Assembly (NCBI GenBank): GCA_015501585.1
Contig: JADNRY010000064.1
Span: 203,039-267,038, forward strand
Direction of reading: 5' to 3'
Source of the DNA: Rhodocollybia butyracea
Lineage: Eukaryota > Basidiomycota > Agaricomycetes > Agaricales > Omphalotaceae
Length of the DNA: 64,000 nt
A program made the translations under genes and the position numbers. Positions 1 to 12,752 of the stretch are shown piece after piece (the first letter of the stretch is position 1; the number at the start of each line of letters is the position of its first letter). Below the pieces are notes generated by a model, which saw only the letters and a program-made list of their open reading frames with translations, did not search any database and was not told the origin of the DNA.

Positions 1-485
1 GCTGTATCGATGACGATGAGACTCACGGTGGTTGCGGAGGAAAAGGCTGGAAGGGAAGGATATAGGAAGTGAATTACCTGGCGCGGTGCAAGATCTGAAA
101 GAGAGGAAGCTTCTCCCTCACGTATCCGACATTCGTGTCAAGATCATTCTTTCGAGACAGCTGCGGAGTATGCATATATGAGCCCAAGTTTCATCGATCG
201 GATGCCAGATAGTTCAATAGACACAAGAGAGAAATTGACGAGCTCAACACCGAAGCACAGGCAAACAGCCTGGCACATCACGGATAGGTCCGTAACGCAA
301 AATTTCATACTACAGCCTAGAGAAATGATGAGGTAAGAAAGAGACATCGGGTAAGGGGAGTACAAAGCTAGAATTGCTGCACTCTGTTGTTGACCAAGGA
401 GAATGGACGATGTGCTCTGAGGGTTACTAGGCGCCTGATAAGCGCTGAAGCGTCGAATTTGGAAAACTTGAGTTTGGACGATCAA
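1..485 (-). other. possible partial multi-exon gene at window edge
   Basis: On the minus strand, codons from an ATG at 485 read M-I-V-Q-T-Q-V-F-Q-I-R-R-F and stay open for 113 codons. Further down there is a plausible acceptor near 158 and a short open stretch ending at a GTAATT donor near 77. This could be the start of a gene that continues out of the window on the left. I recognise no family and see no conserved motif, so it may be non-coding. Confidence 0.2.
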
Positions 486-3081
486 AATGAAGGTGGGTGC
501 AGGGCGGGTGGGCCTTTTGGAAATGATCCACTCAATTGAGTAAACTAATGGCGTGTTGGTGACAGATATAACGACTACCTTTCACCGCCGATGTCCTTCG
601 TGAACATACAACCGAATTTTCAATGTTCAAACGTTCGCGGCTTATCCCTTGGCTTGTCCATCGCTCGCTTAACGATCTGAATACAACGCATATTACAAAA
701 CACACTGGAACAACAGCTGTAAAGACGAACTCACAAGTTTTGACTCGACGCTTTGATAGTGGACATAAGTATAAGCTACCAAACTAAGCAGTCTAAAGCC
801 AGACCCCAAAAGTTTCGGGTCAATGGCCGTTACGGTTATTGTGTAAAGAAAGTAAAATCCGGGAAATCGGAGATATCGCTGGAAGGTGGAAGAGAACAGG
901 GCGGAATGATTAGATGCGCTGTCGTTAAACAGACTCATTAGTAAATAGTGATACACGAAGCATGTGGAGGGAGCGATGATGAGTCCTGGAATTGTGCAAC
1001 TTCAAGAAGGTCACCTTTCTCGCAAAATTCTTTCTTCAGCATCTTCCGTACATCTTCTGTCTCCCTCGTTGAAATCGAGGCCCGCCTTAGCTCTGCTTTT
1101 ACATGGCAACTTCGTGAAAGTCGGTTAGCAGCATTAAGGTGCACGGATATCGTTAGTGGACGAGGTAAGACAAGTTCTGAGCAGTGCGGTCGACTTCGCA
1201 TGGTCATTGAAAGCAGCAGTCCTGTGATAACATTGGATCGACTTAATCTGAGTGATTGGGAGAAGACAGCAGACGTTTGGCTCAATATGGACTTGAACAA
1301 TTGTATTCAGCAACCCGTAGAATAAGAGACGGTCGCAAACCGGTATCTCGAACAAGAGCATTTAGCAAAGATCTGGCCAAAATTGGGGGTGCGAAAAAGA
1401 TTGATGCGTGATACAACAACGGGCGAGTATCCGACACTGCCACTGTAACAGCTCTTCCGCTATCACCGGCGTTAGTCGACAACCAAATCTACCGCCTCTG
1501 AATTGTAAATTTACCATGTTCTCGGATTAACAGGATTGTTGGTTAATGGCCTAATGGATCCTCGATGGAAAATGGGGTTGGGAACCGGAGGTAGAATTTC
1601 GACTTTTCGCTGTTCAATTACACCGATATATTCTAGCACTAATTCCCACTTGGTCCCACATTTTAACAGCCTTTCACTTATCTGGAATATTCCCGGGCTC
1701 CTTCTATGGCTCATAACTCATCATCAGAGTGGTAAGTATTAATAATGTGATGGGCGCTTCCTCTTCTTTGCCCAGTCGTTAGTGCACTCGAGCGCAAGGT
1801 GGATACTGAAAATGGGAGCAGTGAGCCTGAGGATACTTATTTCATCCAAGAGTGTTTCTACGAACTCTCCATACTGAGTTTTGAATCTGAGTTTGTGGAC
1901 ACACCTTTTGCTGACGCACATGGAACTTCTAGAGAGTCAACAAGGCAGAGTGGACACGGTCTTCGTTTTCGTAGCTACGTTTACCTCGCATCTAAACATT
2001 TCATACCAGGCCGGCAAGCAGAGCTGTGTAGTGGGAAAGCGGGAATTGGGATAGATGACATTAGACACGCTTATGGACAGAGATATCTTGTTTGTCTTCG
2101 ATAATCATGATCCATATCGCTGTAGTTTGCAAGAACTCGCTGATGAACAAACCGCCCATGTCATTCATTCCAGTCTAGCCTCAGTAGTGCCTTTTTCAAA
2201 GGCGACACAATTCTTCCGGACGTCTCAGTCAAGAAGGGTGATGACGCTTGGGGTATACTAGGTTTAATCAAATGCGTTCAGCAATAAATCTACCTACAGT
2301 CTATCCAAGGTTCGGGTCAGCACTTTCCGGTTCAGGAAACTTGTGTGTTACCCTATACTTACCGCTCTACAGAACCAACTTGATGACATAGTATTTCGGA
2401 CAGGAGGCTTATGCCGGGTCAAACCAAAGATGAACTTCGGTTAAACAGGCGGATGACTCAGGGGCTACTAGGGTTTTCATCCTCCTCAAATTCCTTCAAT
2501 TACTGCTACCGGGTATCCAGCGTGTTCCCGTTTCGCTGATTTCACCCACTGAACCAAATCAAGCCGGTTCAACGATTCCCGCTCTTAGCGTACTTATGCC
2601 CTACAAATGACAGTCACAGGACGTCCATGGAGCATCCACAAAACAACGAGAGGTGATAAGGTGGCGAAGAGCAGCCCGAGTTTGGTACTACCCATTGACT
2701 CCGACTCCGATATGTATGGGCCCAGGGAAGGAAGGAAGGAAGTGCATTAATCAGCATAGTCCAATCTCGGGCTATACGTCGGACATTCCGGAGAGAATGA
2801 ATGCCGGTTACTCAGAATACAGGTGATAGGTATGGTTCAATGACTCTAGGAGATATGCTCTTACTTCTGCCTTTTGGCCACAGTACCGAGTATACTCGGG
2901 GAAGAACATATTCCAGCAATTTCCTGAAAGATCGATGATGGAACTAACCAAACGCTTAGCTGCTATTGCTGCTATTGTAGTAGCTCTGTTAGCTTACTCC
3001 ATCTAATCAATCAATCAACGGATAGGCACTATCGCTAAATGGTTTTTGTTTATGTTTTTTTTTTTTTTTTTGTCAATGATG
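486..3081. other. gene-poor stretch
   Basis: Only short overlapping reading frames are present on both strands (for example around 940-1320 and 1800-2260). None shows a recognisable domain or a convincing exon chain. A run of T occurs at about 3055-3071, just before the terpene synthase promoter. I see no RNA gene or mobile-element ends here. Confidence 0.5.
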
Positions 3082-3088
3082 TATAAAA
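3082..3088 (+). promoter_or_regulatory. TATA box of the terpene synthase
   Basis: TATAAAA lies about 40 bases upstream of the ATG at 3129 and directly follows a T-rich tract, which is a common fungal core-promoter layout. The same spacing recurs upstream of other genes in this window (the intact dioxygenase and the dehydrogenases). Confidence 0.55.
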
Positions 3089-3128
3089 GCCTACGCGAAA
3101 ATGTTTTTTTATCCTCAACCTCCTCGAC

Positions 3129-4267
3129 ATGACCATCTCTTTTGCTCCAGTTAATCAAGTGGAGGACATAGAGAAGGTATCAGTCAGCATTTTGTCTAAC
3201 TCCTATCTTTCGGTTCTGACATTTATTTTCTATCAGATAAAGAAGGCGGTCCTCGACGTTTTGAGTATACTAGAGATCGACCCACTCTCCATAGTTCCCT
3301 TTAAAAAGACTCCCACTTTTGAACCATTCCTAGCGGAGTGTGTAAAAGTGGCCCGAGATCGTGGATATCTGAGCGAAGAAAATCAGCCTTTCCAAGTAAA
3401 GCATGTTCACATCGGCGCGGCCGTCGGACACTACACATACCTTCATCACAAGAACACAGCGAGTCACGATGTAGCCGTACTTTCATCACTCCTCATGGGA
3501 TTTCACTACTGCATTGACGATTACTGCTTCGAAGCAAACTCTGTAGCAGAGTATGGCTCCTGTCTTGCCTCAGGGCGTCCTCAGCTTGAGAAGGGACTGA
3601 GTGATCTAGCATCACTATCGGCAGAGCTCTCGGACATGTACGGCCCAGTTACCGGGGACTTGCTACGCATATCAAATCAGGCATATGTGATGGGTAATCA
3701 TCTTGAACGCGAGATGTGTGGTTTGCATGCAACAGTAAGTTACATCTCATTGGAACGTCTCCAACTCACGATAATGTCAAACAGTGGGATGTGAATCATA
3801 ATGCACCACTGTTCCCAGCCGTCCTGAAGAGCATAACTTCAGCAGCGACATCATGGTACTTGCTCTCCTTCCCTTGCGACGTTCCCGTTACCCGGTATCT
3901 CCAAGCATTACCAGATGGGATTTGTGTGCATGCTACCACAGCGTAAGGATATCGCCCATTCAAGGACCCTTTTAGCTGATCTTTGAGCTCTAGAGATATC
4001 ATGTCGTATTACAAGGAAGCAATCGAAGGCGAATTCAACTGTGTTGAGCAGATGGCCCAACTGCACAATATGGCGGGTCCTGACATGCTCGAAGAGCTTG
4101 TGAAAAACGTGCGACTGAGTCACGAGCGAGTCATTAATGTCCTTTCAGCCTCGGACCCGTCAGGCGAACTGGTCTCCTGCTATAAGAGTGCAATCGTAGG
4201 GTTCATTGTTTTCCAAGCGCTCCATCCTCGGTACAAGATCAAAGATTTCGGTATATTCAGTTTTTGA
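3129..4267 (+). CDS. trichodiene-synthase-like sesquiterpene cyclase
   Basis: Class I terpene cyclases of the TRI5-like family ionise farnesyl diphosphate and fold it into a sesquiterpene in the cytosol. The model has four exons: 3129-3176, 3237-3734, 3785-3942 and 3994-4267, with GT-AG introns of 60, 50 and 51 bases, giving about 325 residues, a normal length for the family. The first metal-binding motif is I-D-D-Y-C-F-E at about residues 124-130, within a helix preceded by G-F-H-Y-C. The second (NSE) motif reads D-I-M-S-Y-Y-K-E at the start of exon 4, so the Ser and Lys-Glu are kept, but the residue expected to be Asn is Ala in the best splice model. The C-terminus (R-Y-K-I-K-D-F) also looks family-typical. 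No P450 or transporter of a terpene cluster is next to it; the nearest enzymes are the dehydrogenases 5 kb away. The family call is firm, the product unknown. Confidence 0.8.
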
Positions 4268-5235
4268 CAACGTCGTAGCCATGAGTCTTACGAGGGTGCC
4301 TTGGATCTATTGAGAAATTAAATGCAATTGTATTACTAGTATTGAGTAATTTATAGATATTGAGTGTACTAAGTAGTGGGCGCAAAAGAGGCAGCTGGGT
4401 CCTGCATGATGCTGTTCGTCGCGCACATGTTCACATACACAAAAAAGAAGCCTCCCCCATAGGTAAAGTTTGAGCTACAGCCTACCTGTCGTAGCTCCTA
4501 GTCCAGCTATAAGTTCGGGCCATTAGTCCTTGTGGTTTATAACTACTAGGAGGCGTGTCTGGGGCATGTTTGTCCTCTTAACTTAATAATGCCTCCAGAT
4601 AATCCTTTGTGTGCTTGAATACGGCGAGTCGGGACTACTTACTATCGATAGTATATGTTAGTACCGTGGCTGGGGTAAAGGCTCGTTGAAAGTAGGACCG
4701 ACTACCATCTAAATGGCAATGATTGTTTTGCGTAGCAATCCCTTTTGGGAGAAATGAAAGTTTCCCTCGAAGCCCCAAGACGCCTGGGCGGCTAATAACT
4801 GCATACATCATTTCCTTTTGCCCGGTGTTTGCCGGTGAATCTGATGGTGGTTGCCCGCTATCTGTCAAATGACACTAAAGCTCTACAATTATCTCTAACG
4901 ACGACAACACTGGTATTTTGGCAGTCGGAATCTTTCCACTTTTTGACCTTTTGACCTTCTCACCGCTTATTATCTGCGACGAGAAACGAATCGCAACGCT
5001 TCGGCTATTTGATGCCGAGCGCCATTTGAGATATCTCTCACAATCAGGCAGAACATTGGAATTTGGCAAGAAATTCGAGAATTGTGGAGGGATTCACCAG
5101 GCATTCTTAACTATAGGGTGAGACTCGTATGAAAAATGAAAACTCAAAGGTGACAACTCTAGGGCTAGCATTCAACTTGAATAGGTGTGCCTGTGAATCG
5201 AAACATTAAACTGCTCTAATCATCTAGCTAGAATC
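4268..5235. other. intergenic, no gene recognised
   Basis: Short frames only. The segment just before 5236 (CTAGCTAGAATCATGG) resembles the 5' leader of the intact FHA-RING gene near 44453, so the right edge of this stretch belongs to the duplicated FHA locus. Confidence 0.5.
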
Positions 5236-6244
5236 ATGGATCCAGCATCCCGGCATGCAGATGGGAGGGAAGACAGGAGGGTTCAGGAAAGAATCGCGCT
5301 TCATACGCTCAAAGATTCTTGGCTCATTTCTTGGCCGAGAACGGCCAGTAAACTCACCAACGTATGACCCTGTGGTTGATTCTCTTGGTCAGGGGATTCC
5401 GCAAGGAAGGTCTTTGGGAGGTGCCACGAGCGATGTCTCATCCATTGAACCGGACACAACAAGCCCGAATAATACAACAAGACGTTATGTAGCTGCTGCA
5501 GTATCCACCCCCCATAAACCCGTTTTGCAACACGCTGATTCTCCTCAATCCGCCTCCAGTCCTTTCTATCCTGTTCGTCTGGTTCCTCATCTTGGTTCTA
5601 GAAGTCCATTCTATTTCAAGGCTATCACACGCAATATGCGTGTTGGTGGCCCAGTTCTGCGAATAGGTCGCTTCACAGATAATGGTGGATACGATAACGA
5701 TGACCCCCATTTATTTAAATTGGGATTTAAGAGCAAAGTCATGAGCCGTGCTCATGCAGAGTTATGGCTCGAAGCTAGATCCGGCTCCGATGCATCTTTG
5801 GTTCCTGGTGTCCCGAAATTGTTCATCCGTGATACGAGGTCGTCTTCAGGTACTTTTCTAAATGATACTCGTCTAGCCACCGCCGGTGATGAATCACGTC
5901 CATTTGAACTCAAAGACGGAGACCTGCTGCAGATGGGAGTGGATTTTCAAGGTGGCATTGAGAATGCACACAAGAGTGTCAAAATACGCATAGAGTTGGA
6001 TTGCGAGTGGCAGACTGCCCCCGCCATTGATGAACAGATCTCGGACATAGAACTCCTTGATACTACTCTGCCTCCGGCTCCTGGCGTTGATCTCAGTCTC
6101 CCTGCATCCCCTGTTGTTGATCTCACCGTGACTCATTCCAGCGGCAATGAGCAACCACAACTACAGGATCCCATTACCCCGGTGATTCATGAAGAGAAGT
6201 CAAACACAGGATTAGGATTCCAAGTTGATGATGTACGCAGATGA
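5236..6244 (+). pseudogene. truncated FHA-domain paralogue of the FHA-RING ligase, RING missing
   Basis: FHA domains bind phosphothreonine peptides. The open frame 5255-6244 (329 codons) contains an FHA domain closely similar to that of the full FHA-RING gene at 42286-44453: R-I-G-R-F-T-D, F-K-S-K-V-M-S-R-A-H-A-E-L-W, D-T-R-S-S-S-G-T-F-L-N and K-S-V-K-I-R-I-E-L are shared. The leader and the start M-D-P-A at 5236 also match, but a length change of about 25 bases just after it moves the start out of frame with the FHA part, so translation would need the ATG at 5255. After the FHA domain the similarity stops; the intron and RING exons are absent and the tail is Pro/Thr-rich. It could be a dead partial duplicate or an FHA-only decoy of the ligase; I favour a decayed partial copy. 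Confidence 0.6.
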
Positions 6245-7777
6245 AGCCACTCTACCTCTATCTCTTGTTGTTGGTCTCACCTCGACTCGTGTTAGCGAAG
6301 ATCAACAATCACAACCACAGACTCCCACTGAAGCACCTGTTAAACGCTGGGACTTACCACAGACTCCCATTAACGCTCCTGCCTCTGCCACACACAATTT
6401 GGACCAAGCAAATTTTGGGTATAAGTCTAACATCTTTCAAGTTGTTGTGCACACTTAACCATTTCCTATTTCTAGCGCTTTTTCGTTTGCCTCCGACTTC
6501 GAGGTGCACAACAGCCAGTTCAATTCAGCCCATATCATCAACCAGAATACAATATTAAACCAAACCCTTGAACCAGGTAAGTAGAAGATAATATAACAGT
6601 GTCTTTTTCGCCTCAACCAGTGCTTGATTAGATATAAGTTTATGTACGGTAATCCCTGGTGTAGACTTGTCCTCTAGATTGAGGGGTACGAGTTACCAGC
6701 CTGCGCAACACTCAACGGAGCTTCCAGAGTCGGAGAACTATAGGTTCTTGCAAGCAATAAATGTACAGCCATCCACTCAGAACAAATTTATCGTGCAAAC
6801 ATCACTGTGTATTTTGTGTATCAGTATGCTGCTGTACTATTTCTTCGTAGTACATTTATCACTAAGAGTCGTTGTATGACACCTGTGTACACTACTGTCG
6901 AAGAAATGAACCATACAGAGGGAAAGGACGGAGAGGGATGTGCGTGGCCTCAAGAAAAGTCTCAAGTGGAGAACAGAATGTATATTTCTTTGTTCAGATA
7001 GTGTAGCTGAGTAGAAGAAGCACGAGCAGTCAGTAATTGTGTCAAATAATCAGTGCTTCAGTGTTGAGACACATGGTGTGTTCGGAGGCAAAGTCGTCAC
7101 GTATGTGTAGCATTTTTTACCATTTTCAGTCCGACGATGGGGACATGTATCATAGCGCGGTAGAGCCGAGCAATAGCAGTAAGGAAGCTCGCGTTGTGCA
7201 AGCCATTTTCGGGGTTGCCACGTGGAAAGTCATCAAGCGCTCAGAATTGAACCGAACCTCTCTTTTACACCAGTTTACACCACGATGTTTTTCTTGAGAC
7301 GATAATCTACCGCATCGATATCTGTCTGGCCCAGATTGCAAGCACTCAATTGCAAGCTCTGCAAGTTCGATACACATGACGATAACTGGTGTGCTCGAAG
7401 CACACTTTCTTCGGGAACTATTATTTACAGTCAAAAAACGCTGAGAAGCTTTCTCAAACGATCTTCACGCGGCTTCAAATCTTCCTTCTCACTATGAGCT
7501 GACTAGGGTAAATGGCCAAGGTGATATGGTGCAACAGCCAAGGATCTGTATGTCTCGTCGTCGCAAATCTGGTTATCTGACCGACAAGATGGCTCCACCT
7601 GCGCCTCGCTCCAGTTCTCCTTGCTTCTAATTCCTAGAGATGCAGAAGAAGGGCTCGTTTACGATGGACAGCGATATTGTGGATGACTCAGTTTTCACTC
7701 AGTAGTTATACGTGCCATCGTTCACTTCTGCGGATTTTGGACTGACACTTTTCGCTAGTCTTTGCTTATTCGTCACT
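6245..7777. other. gene-poor stretch
   Basis: Short frames without recognisable domains follow the FHA fragment (Pro/Gln-rich frame to about 6460, then scattered frames). Nothing further is supported before the duplicated dehydrogenase segment. Confidence 0.45.
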
Positions 7778-9172
7778 TCAGCCTTTGTAAACAACCATAC
7801 ATATAGTACACTCTCCATTGATTGCATCTTCGGTGCGATCCTTTTTCGAACCCGTGACAATCGTTGATTCCGAGGACCATCTCTTGTCCAGTTACCATCT
7901 CATGATTCTCTTGAACCATCATTTGGAGTCCTCTAAAGCTACGTTCATACTCTGGAGATAACACGGGATTCAACATATTTTAGTCGAATGAATTGCCCTC
8001 CAGAAGATTGGTAACCGGAGCTACGTGCATGTTTCGTATTTCTTTTGTCTCGTACCCAATCTCTCTCTCTTTCTTCATCTAGATCCCACCCAGAATAGCT
8101 CCTCCGTCGATCCTGACGTTCTCCCGCACCGCTGCTTCGTCCACTACCGCCACTCTCTGTTCAGCTCCGATACCTTTTCTTGTGCGGTATCCTTTGGTGA
8201 AGTCCAATCGCCTTTTTCTCTTTTGATCCACTACAACGCGCACGTTTCTGTACCAAAAGCTGGTGGCTGCCTCTTGAACCATGACGCAAAACCAAAAGGA
8301 CCGCTTTCCTACTCGTCGCGCAGACGGGCTACCCTGGTAGTACCCACACTGTTTTGGTGTACAAGCTCTTTCAGCTTCATCGAGGATCATCTTTCCGGTT
8401 TCATGAGCCTCTGAAACAGTTCATCCCTAAATCCCTAACTGCTACGCGCGCGGCCATTGGCCCAAATCTTTTCGCTTACGCTTCTCGTTATGATTTAGTC
8501 CACACAATTATATTGTACAACTTGAACGACCTCGATTCTGGCTGCGCTCTTATCAGTGAATTTCAGAAAATGATCATAGCCAAGATTACACTTTCGTTGA
8601 TCATTCCTGCTGACAGTGCATGTTATATATCCCTCCGCTAGTTGATAACTGAAGTTGCCGTCGCCCTGGAATCAAGTCTGATGATCCATGTGGCTTCATG
8701 TCGTACTATCCTGTGACTATTCTGTGATCTAGACTTGGCTATGCCCGCTTTCACTGACTTGAAGGTAGAGGTAATTAAAATGTAAACGACTCTTTAGGAT
8801 GCGATGATAAATTGGTACTCCAGCGCGTACTTTTGTGTCAAACGTACCTATACAAGTCACTTGAATGCTCGCAGAACCGGCATATCCGCGTAACTGGTAC
8901 AAGCAACTTCTAAGACAGGATAGATGAATCGCAGGACGTGTGACTTCAGGCTGAACAAAACAGCTCTATGTAGCAGTCACCTGTTACCGATGAATTCTTT
9001 TGCGAGTATTTTGGTTATCTTGTTCCTTGATTGGTTTACAAGAGAACATAGGAAGCTTACACCTTCCGATGGTGCTACCTGAAGAAAATATGGAATGTCG
9101 ATCCAGAACTTTGGTACAGACCCACAATATAAGCTGATCGTTGCCTGTTTTCTATCTGCCACTTCTCTCTCA

Positions 9173-10340
9173 ATGGCTTCTTCTAGGACCTGGTTCAGTA
9201 GGCTCCAATCTCTTCTCGTGTCTATGAATCCTCAATTCATTTTTAGTCACTGGCTCAAGTAGTGGTCTTGGACGCCAGATGGTTGAAACGGCGCTCGTAA
9301 ACGGAGAAAGAGTTGTCGCAACCCTTCGCACGCCAGAAGCAATTTCTGACTTGGGCGCAAAATACACTGAAGACCAACTGCTGATCCTGAAGCTTGATGT
9401 GTCCAAACGAGACGAGGTTGTTTCCGCCTTCGAGTCCGCGAAAGAGGCATTTGGAAGGGTCGACATCGTTTTCAATAATGCGGGAAGTGGAATCGTGGAT
9501 GAGGTCGAAAACACACCAGAAGAGCTGGCTCGTTGGCAGTTTGAGGTGAGCTTTTTCAACTTCAATTTGTGCCTTCCTGCCCACGTTATGACAACTATAG
9601 GTCAACTTCTGGGGCGCATGGTATGTCACGGTTGAAGCAATGAAATGCTTTCGCGAAACGAACACTCCGATTGGAGGAAAGCTGATGCATATGAGTTCGA
9701 TGCATGGAGTAAACACTTTTCCGGAGGGAGGCGTGAGTAAATTTACATAGCGCTCCTGCTTAGCACTAATATCCATATCAGTGGTACTGTGCGACGTGAG
9801 ATATACTTTCAGCTCCTTGCGATGTCTCTCCTCTGATCTTTTCGTGAAGGAAATTTGGTGCGAATGTCTGTTTGTGGTGTATGCACACTTACCTCGTTAT
9901 TTATATTTGCAGCGGCCCAAGCCATGGTAGAGTCACTCACAAAGGAACTCGATCCAGCGTGGAATATCAAGGCTAGTATAAGGCTAAGATGCACTACCCA
10001 CTCATGACAATTACACATTACACAGATTGTTGTGCTCTGCCCAGGATTTTTCAAGACTCCAATGGTTACCAATACTCATATCCTAGAACCCCTTCCAGCA
10101 TATGCAGTGAATCCTCAATTGCCGACGATCTTAGGAAGGAAAGCTCTGCGTGAAGGTCAGGTACCTACCGGTGACCCCGTGAAGCTTATGAATAGGATTT
10201 TTGAGCTTTCCAAGACGGATGAACATTTGTTCCATGTTCCGCTGGGAGTCGATGCCATTGGTTTATTTGAGGCCAGGGCAAAGACTTTGGGTTGTGCAGC
10301 TGTTGGCGGGGTAAAATGGTCGGAGGATTTGGCTTTCTGA
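9173..10340 (+). CDS. short-chain dehydrogenase/reductase, copy 1
   Basis: Classical SDR: an NAD(P)-dependent oxidoreductase with a Rossmann fold, substrate unknown. Seven exons give 283 residues: 9173-9197, 9247-9545, 9601-9732, 9782-9795, 9850-9857, 9913-9971 and 10026-10340. Joining exons 1 and 2 gives I-T-G-S-S-S-G-L-G, the TGxxxGxG cofactor motif, near residues 9-17; N-N-A-G follows, then N-F-W-G, the catalytic Ser in M-H-M-S-S-M, and the active site Y-C-A-T-K. The catalytic Tyr sits in a 14-nt exon and the Lys in an 8-nt exon. The last intron appears to start with GC rather than GT (AAG|GCTAGT), which is the only choice that keeps frame into I-V-V-L-C-P-G. The gene is the left member of a tandem pair. 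All canonical residues are kept, so it should be active. Confidence 0.85.
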
Positions 10341-12338
10341 CAGGAGGTTTCTTACCCCTTCGAGTACCAAACTCATATATTATAACATGGATAAGCTGTC
10401 GGATGTCCATCGTACTCTTTGCTGATGCGGCCCGGGTATGGACTCTATACAGCCGTATCCCCCATTGCTATTGCTATTAAAACTCTATCTAGCTCAAGCC
10501 TTGAACTCCGTTCAAACGGATGAGCTTTCACTCATATATACGCACATACCAAATAGGCTACATCATGATTGCCCTCGCGCTCTTCCTGTGGTCCCAACGG
10601 GAATGGCGATCTCTTGCGCTGAACGTATGTGCTAAAATACAGTTCGACTTGGATGAGGTTCGGATTATAACGGTGGAAAATCAAACCTCACTGAAGATAA
10701 GCAGCCTAGTGAGTAGTCCTCTATCCACATATTAGCATTTGGTCTTCGTCGAACAGCTACGCGTAGATCGAGGGACGTGAGGAAAGAGTATACACTATCG
10801 AGAAATTACGAGATGAGCACAAAAACAGAATGGGATCGCTTTGACATCTCTGAATATCAGGGCTCTTAGACTTCACTTCATCTCACTATCTGAGAATGCG
10901 CCAGCCTTTGTAAACAACCCTATAGTCCCCCTTGATTGCATCTTCGATGCGGCCCTTTTTCAAACCCGTGACAATCGTTGATTCCGAGGACCATCCAATG
11001 TCCAGTTAGAGTCCCCAAAAGTCCTGTTCATACTCTGGAGATAACACGGGATTCAAAATGTTCTAGTCGAATGAACTGCCCTCCGGAAGATTGGTAATCG
11101 GAGCGAAGTGCTTATGCGTGCATATTTCATATTTCTTTTGTCTCGTACCCAATCTCTTTCTCTTTCTTCGTTTAGATCCCACACAGAATAGCTCCAGAAT
11201 AGCTCCTCCGTCGATCCTTACATTGTCCCGCACCGCTGCTTCCTCCGCTACCGCCACCTTCTATTCAACTCCGATACCTCCTCATCGTGGATGCTTCTGG
11301 ATGACCGATTCTGCGAATAGGCTATGCCTTCGCTCTGACTGATCCATCCGACTGTTGTATCCCATCTTCAACGTAGAATGGCGTTGAAAGAATGGACCGA
11401 CTCAAAACCGAAACTGCTTTCGGTCCTATGTCCGTTTGTCCGTTTATCAAATAGTCATAGGCGTGAATATTTCCGTCTGGTTGTTGGTTTCATAGCTTGT
11501 GTAGAGCGCTACAACGCGCTCGTCACCTAAAGCTGGTGGTTCTTGAACCGTGATGCAAAGCCAACAGGACCGCTTTCCCTACTCGTCGCGCGGACGGGCT
11601 GCTCTGGTAGTACCCACACTGTTTTGATGTGCAAGCTCTTTCAGCTTCATCGAGGATCATCTTTCCGGTTTTATGGGCCTCTGTAACAGTTCATCCTCAA
11701 ATCCCTAACAGCTACGCGCGCTGCCATTGGCCCAAATCTTTTCGCTTACGCTTCTCGTCATGATTTAGTCCACACAATTATATTGTACGACTTGAATGAC
11801 CTCGATTCTGGCTGCGCTCTTATCAATGAATTTCAGACGATGATCATAGATTACACTTTCGTTGATCATTCCTGCTGTTAGTGCATGTTATGATATATCC
11901 CTCCGCTAGTCAATAACTGAAGTTGCCGTCCCCTTTCCGTAGCCTGGAATCAAGTCTGATGATCCATGTGGCTTCATGTCGTATTATCCTGTGATTCTGT
12001 AGACTTGGCTATGCCCGCTTGAACCGACTTGAAGGTAGAGGTAATTAAAATGTAAACCACTCTTCTGGATGCGATGATGAATTGGTACTCCAGCGTGTAC
12101 TTTTGTGTCAAACGTACCTATACAAGTCGCTTGAATGCTCGCAGAACCGGCATATCCGCGTAACTGGTACAAGCAACTTCTAAGACAGGATAGATGAATC
12201 GCAGGACGTGTGACTTCAGGCTGAACAAAACAGCTCTATGTAGCAGTCACCTGTTACCGATGAATTCTTTTGCGAGTATTTTGGTTATCTTGTTCCTTGA
12301 TTGGTTTACAAGAGAACATAGGAAGCTTACACCTTCCG

Positions 12339-12476
12339 GTTCTGTTACTTTGATACGAGATCATTTGATGCGACATTGAGGCAAAATGGGCGCAAAATCT
12401 AGGGCTTGTCACATTGATCTCGCATATTTTGGCAGGGAAATCGTTCTCACACCTTGTCGTATCAAAGTTACAGAAC
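12339..12476. mobile_element. small terminal-inverted-repeat insertion (MITE-like)
   Basis: The 138-bp segment begins GTTCTGTTACTTTGATACGA and ends with its reverse complement (one mismatch), so it has 20-bp terminal inverted repeats and no coding capacity. It is absent from the equivalent place in the first dehydrogenase duplication unit. It sits between two copies of about 150 bp of flanking sequence (about 12180-12338 and 12482-12640) rather than a short clean target-site duplication, so the mode of insertion is unclear. Confidence 0.6.
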
Positions 12477-12752
12477 GGGGCCTAAGACGGGATAGATGAA
12501 TTGCAGAACGTGTGACTTCTACAAGGCTGAACAAAACAGCTCTATGTAGCAGTCACCCGTAACTGATGAATTATCTTGCGAATATTTTGATTACCTTGTT
12601 CCTTGATTGGTTCACAAGAGGATATATAAAGCGTACACGTTCCGATGGTGCTAAGTACCTGAAGAAAATATGGAATTTGGATCCAGAATTTTGGTGCAGA
12701 CCCACAATATAAGCTGATCGTTGCCTGTTTTCTATCCGCTACTTCTTTCTCA

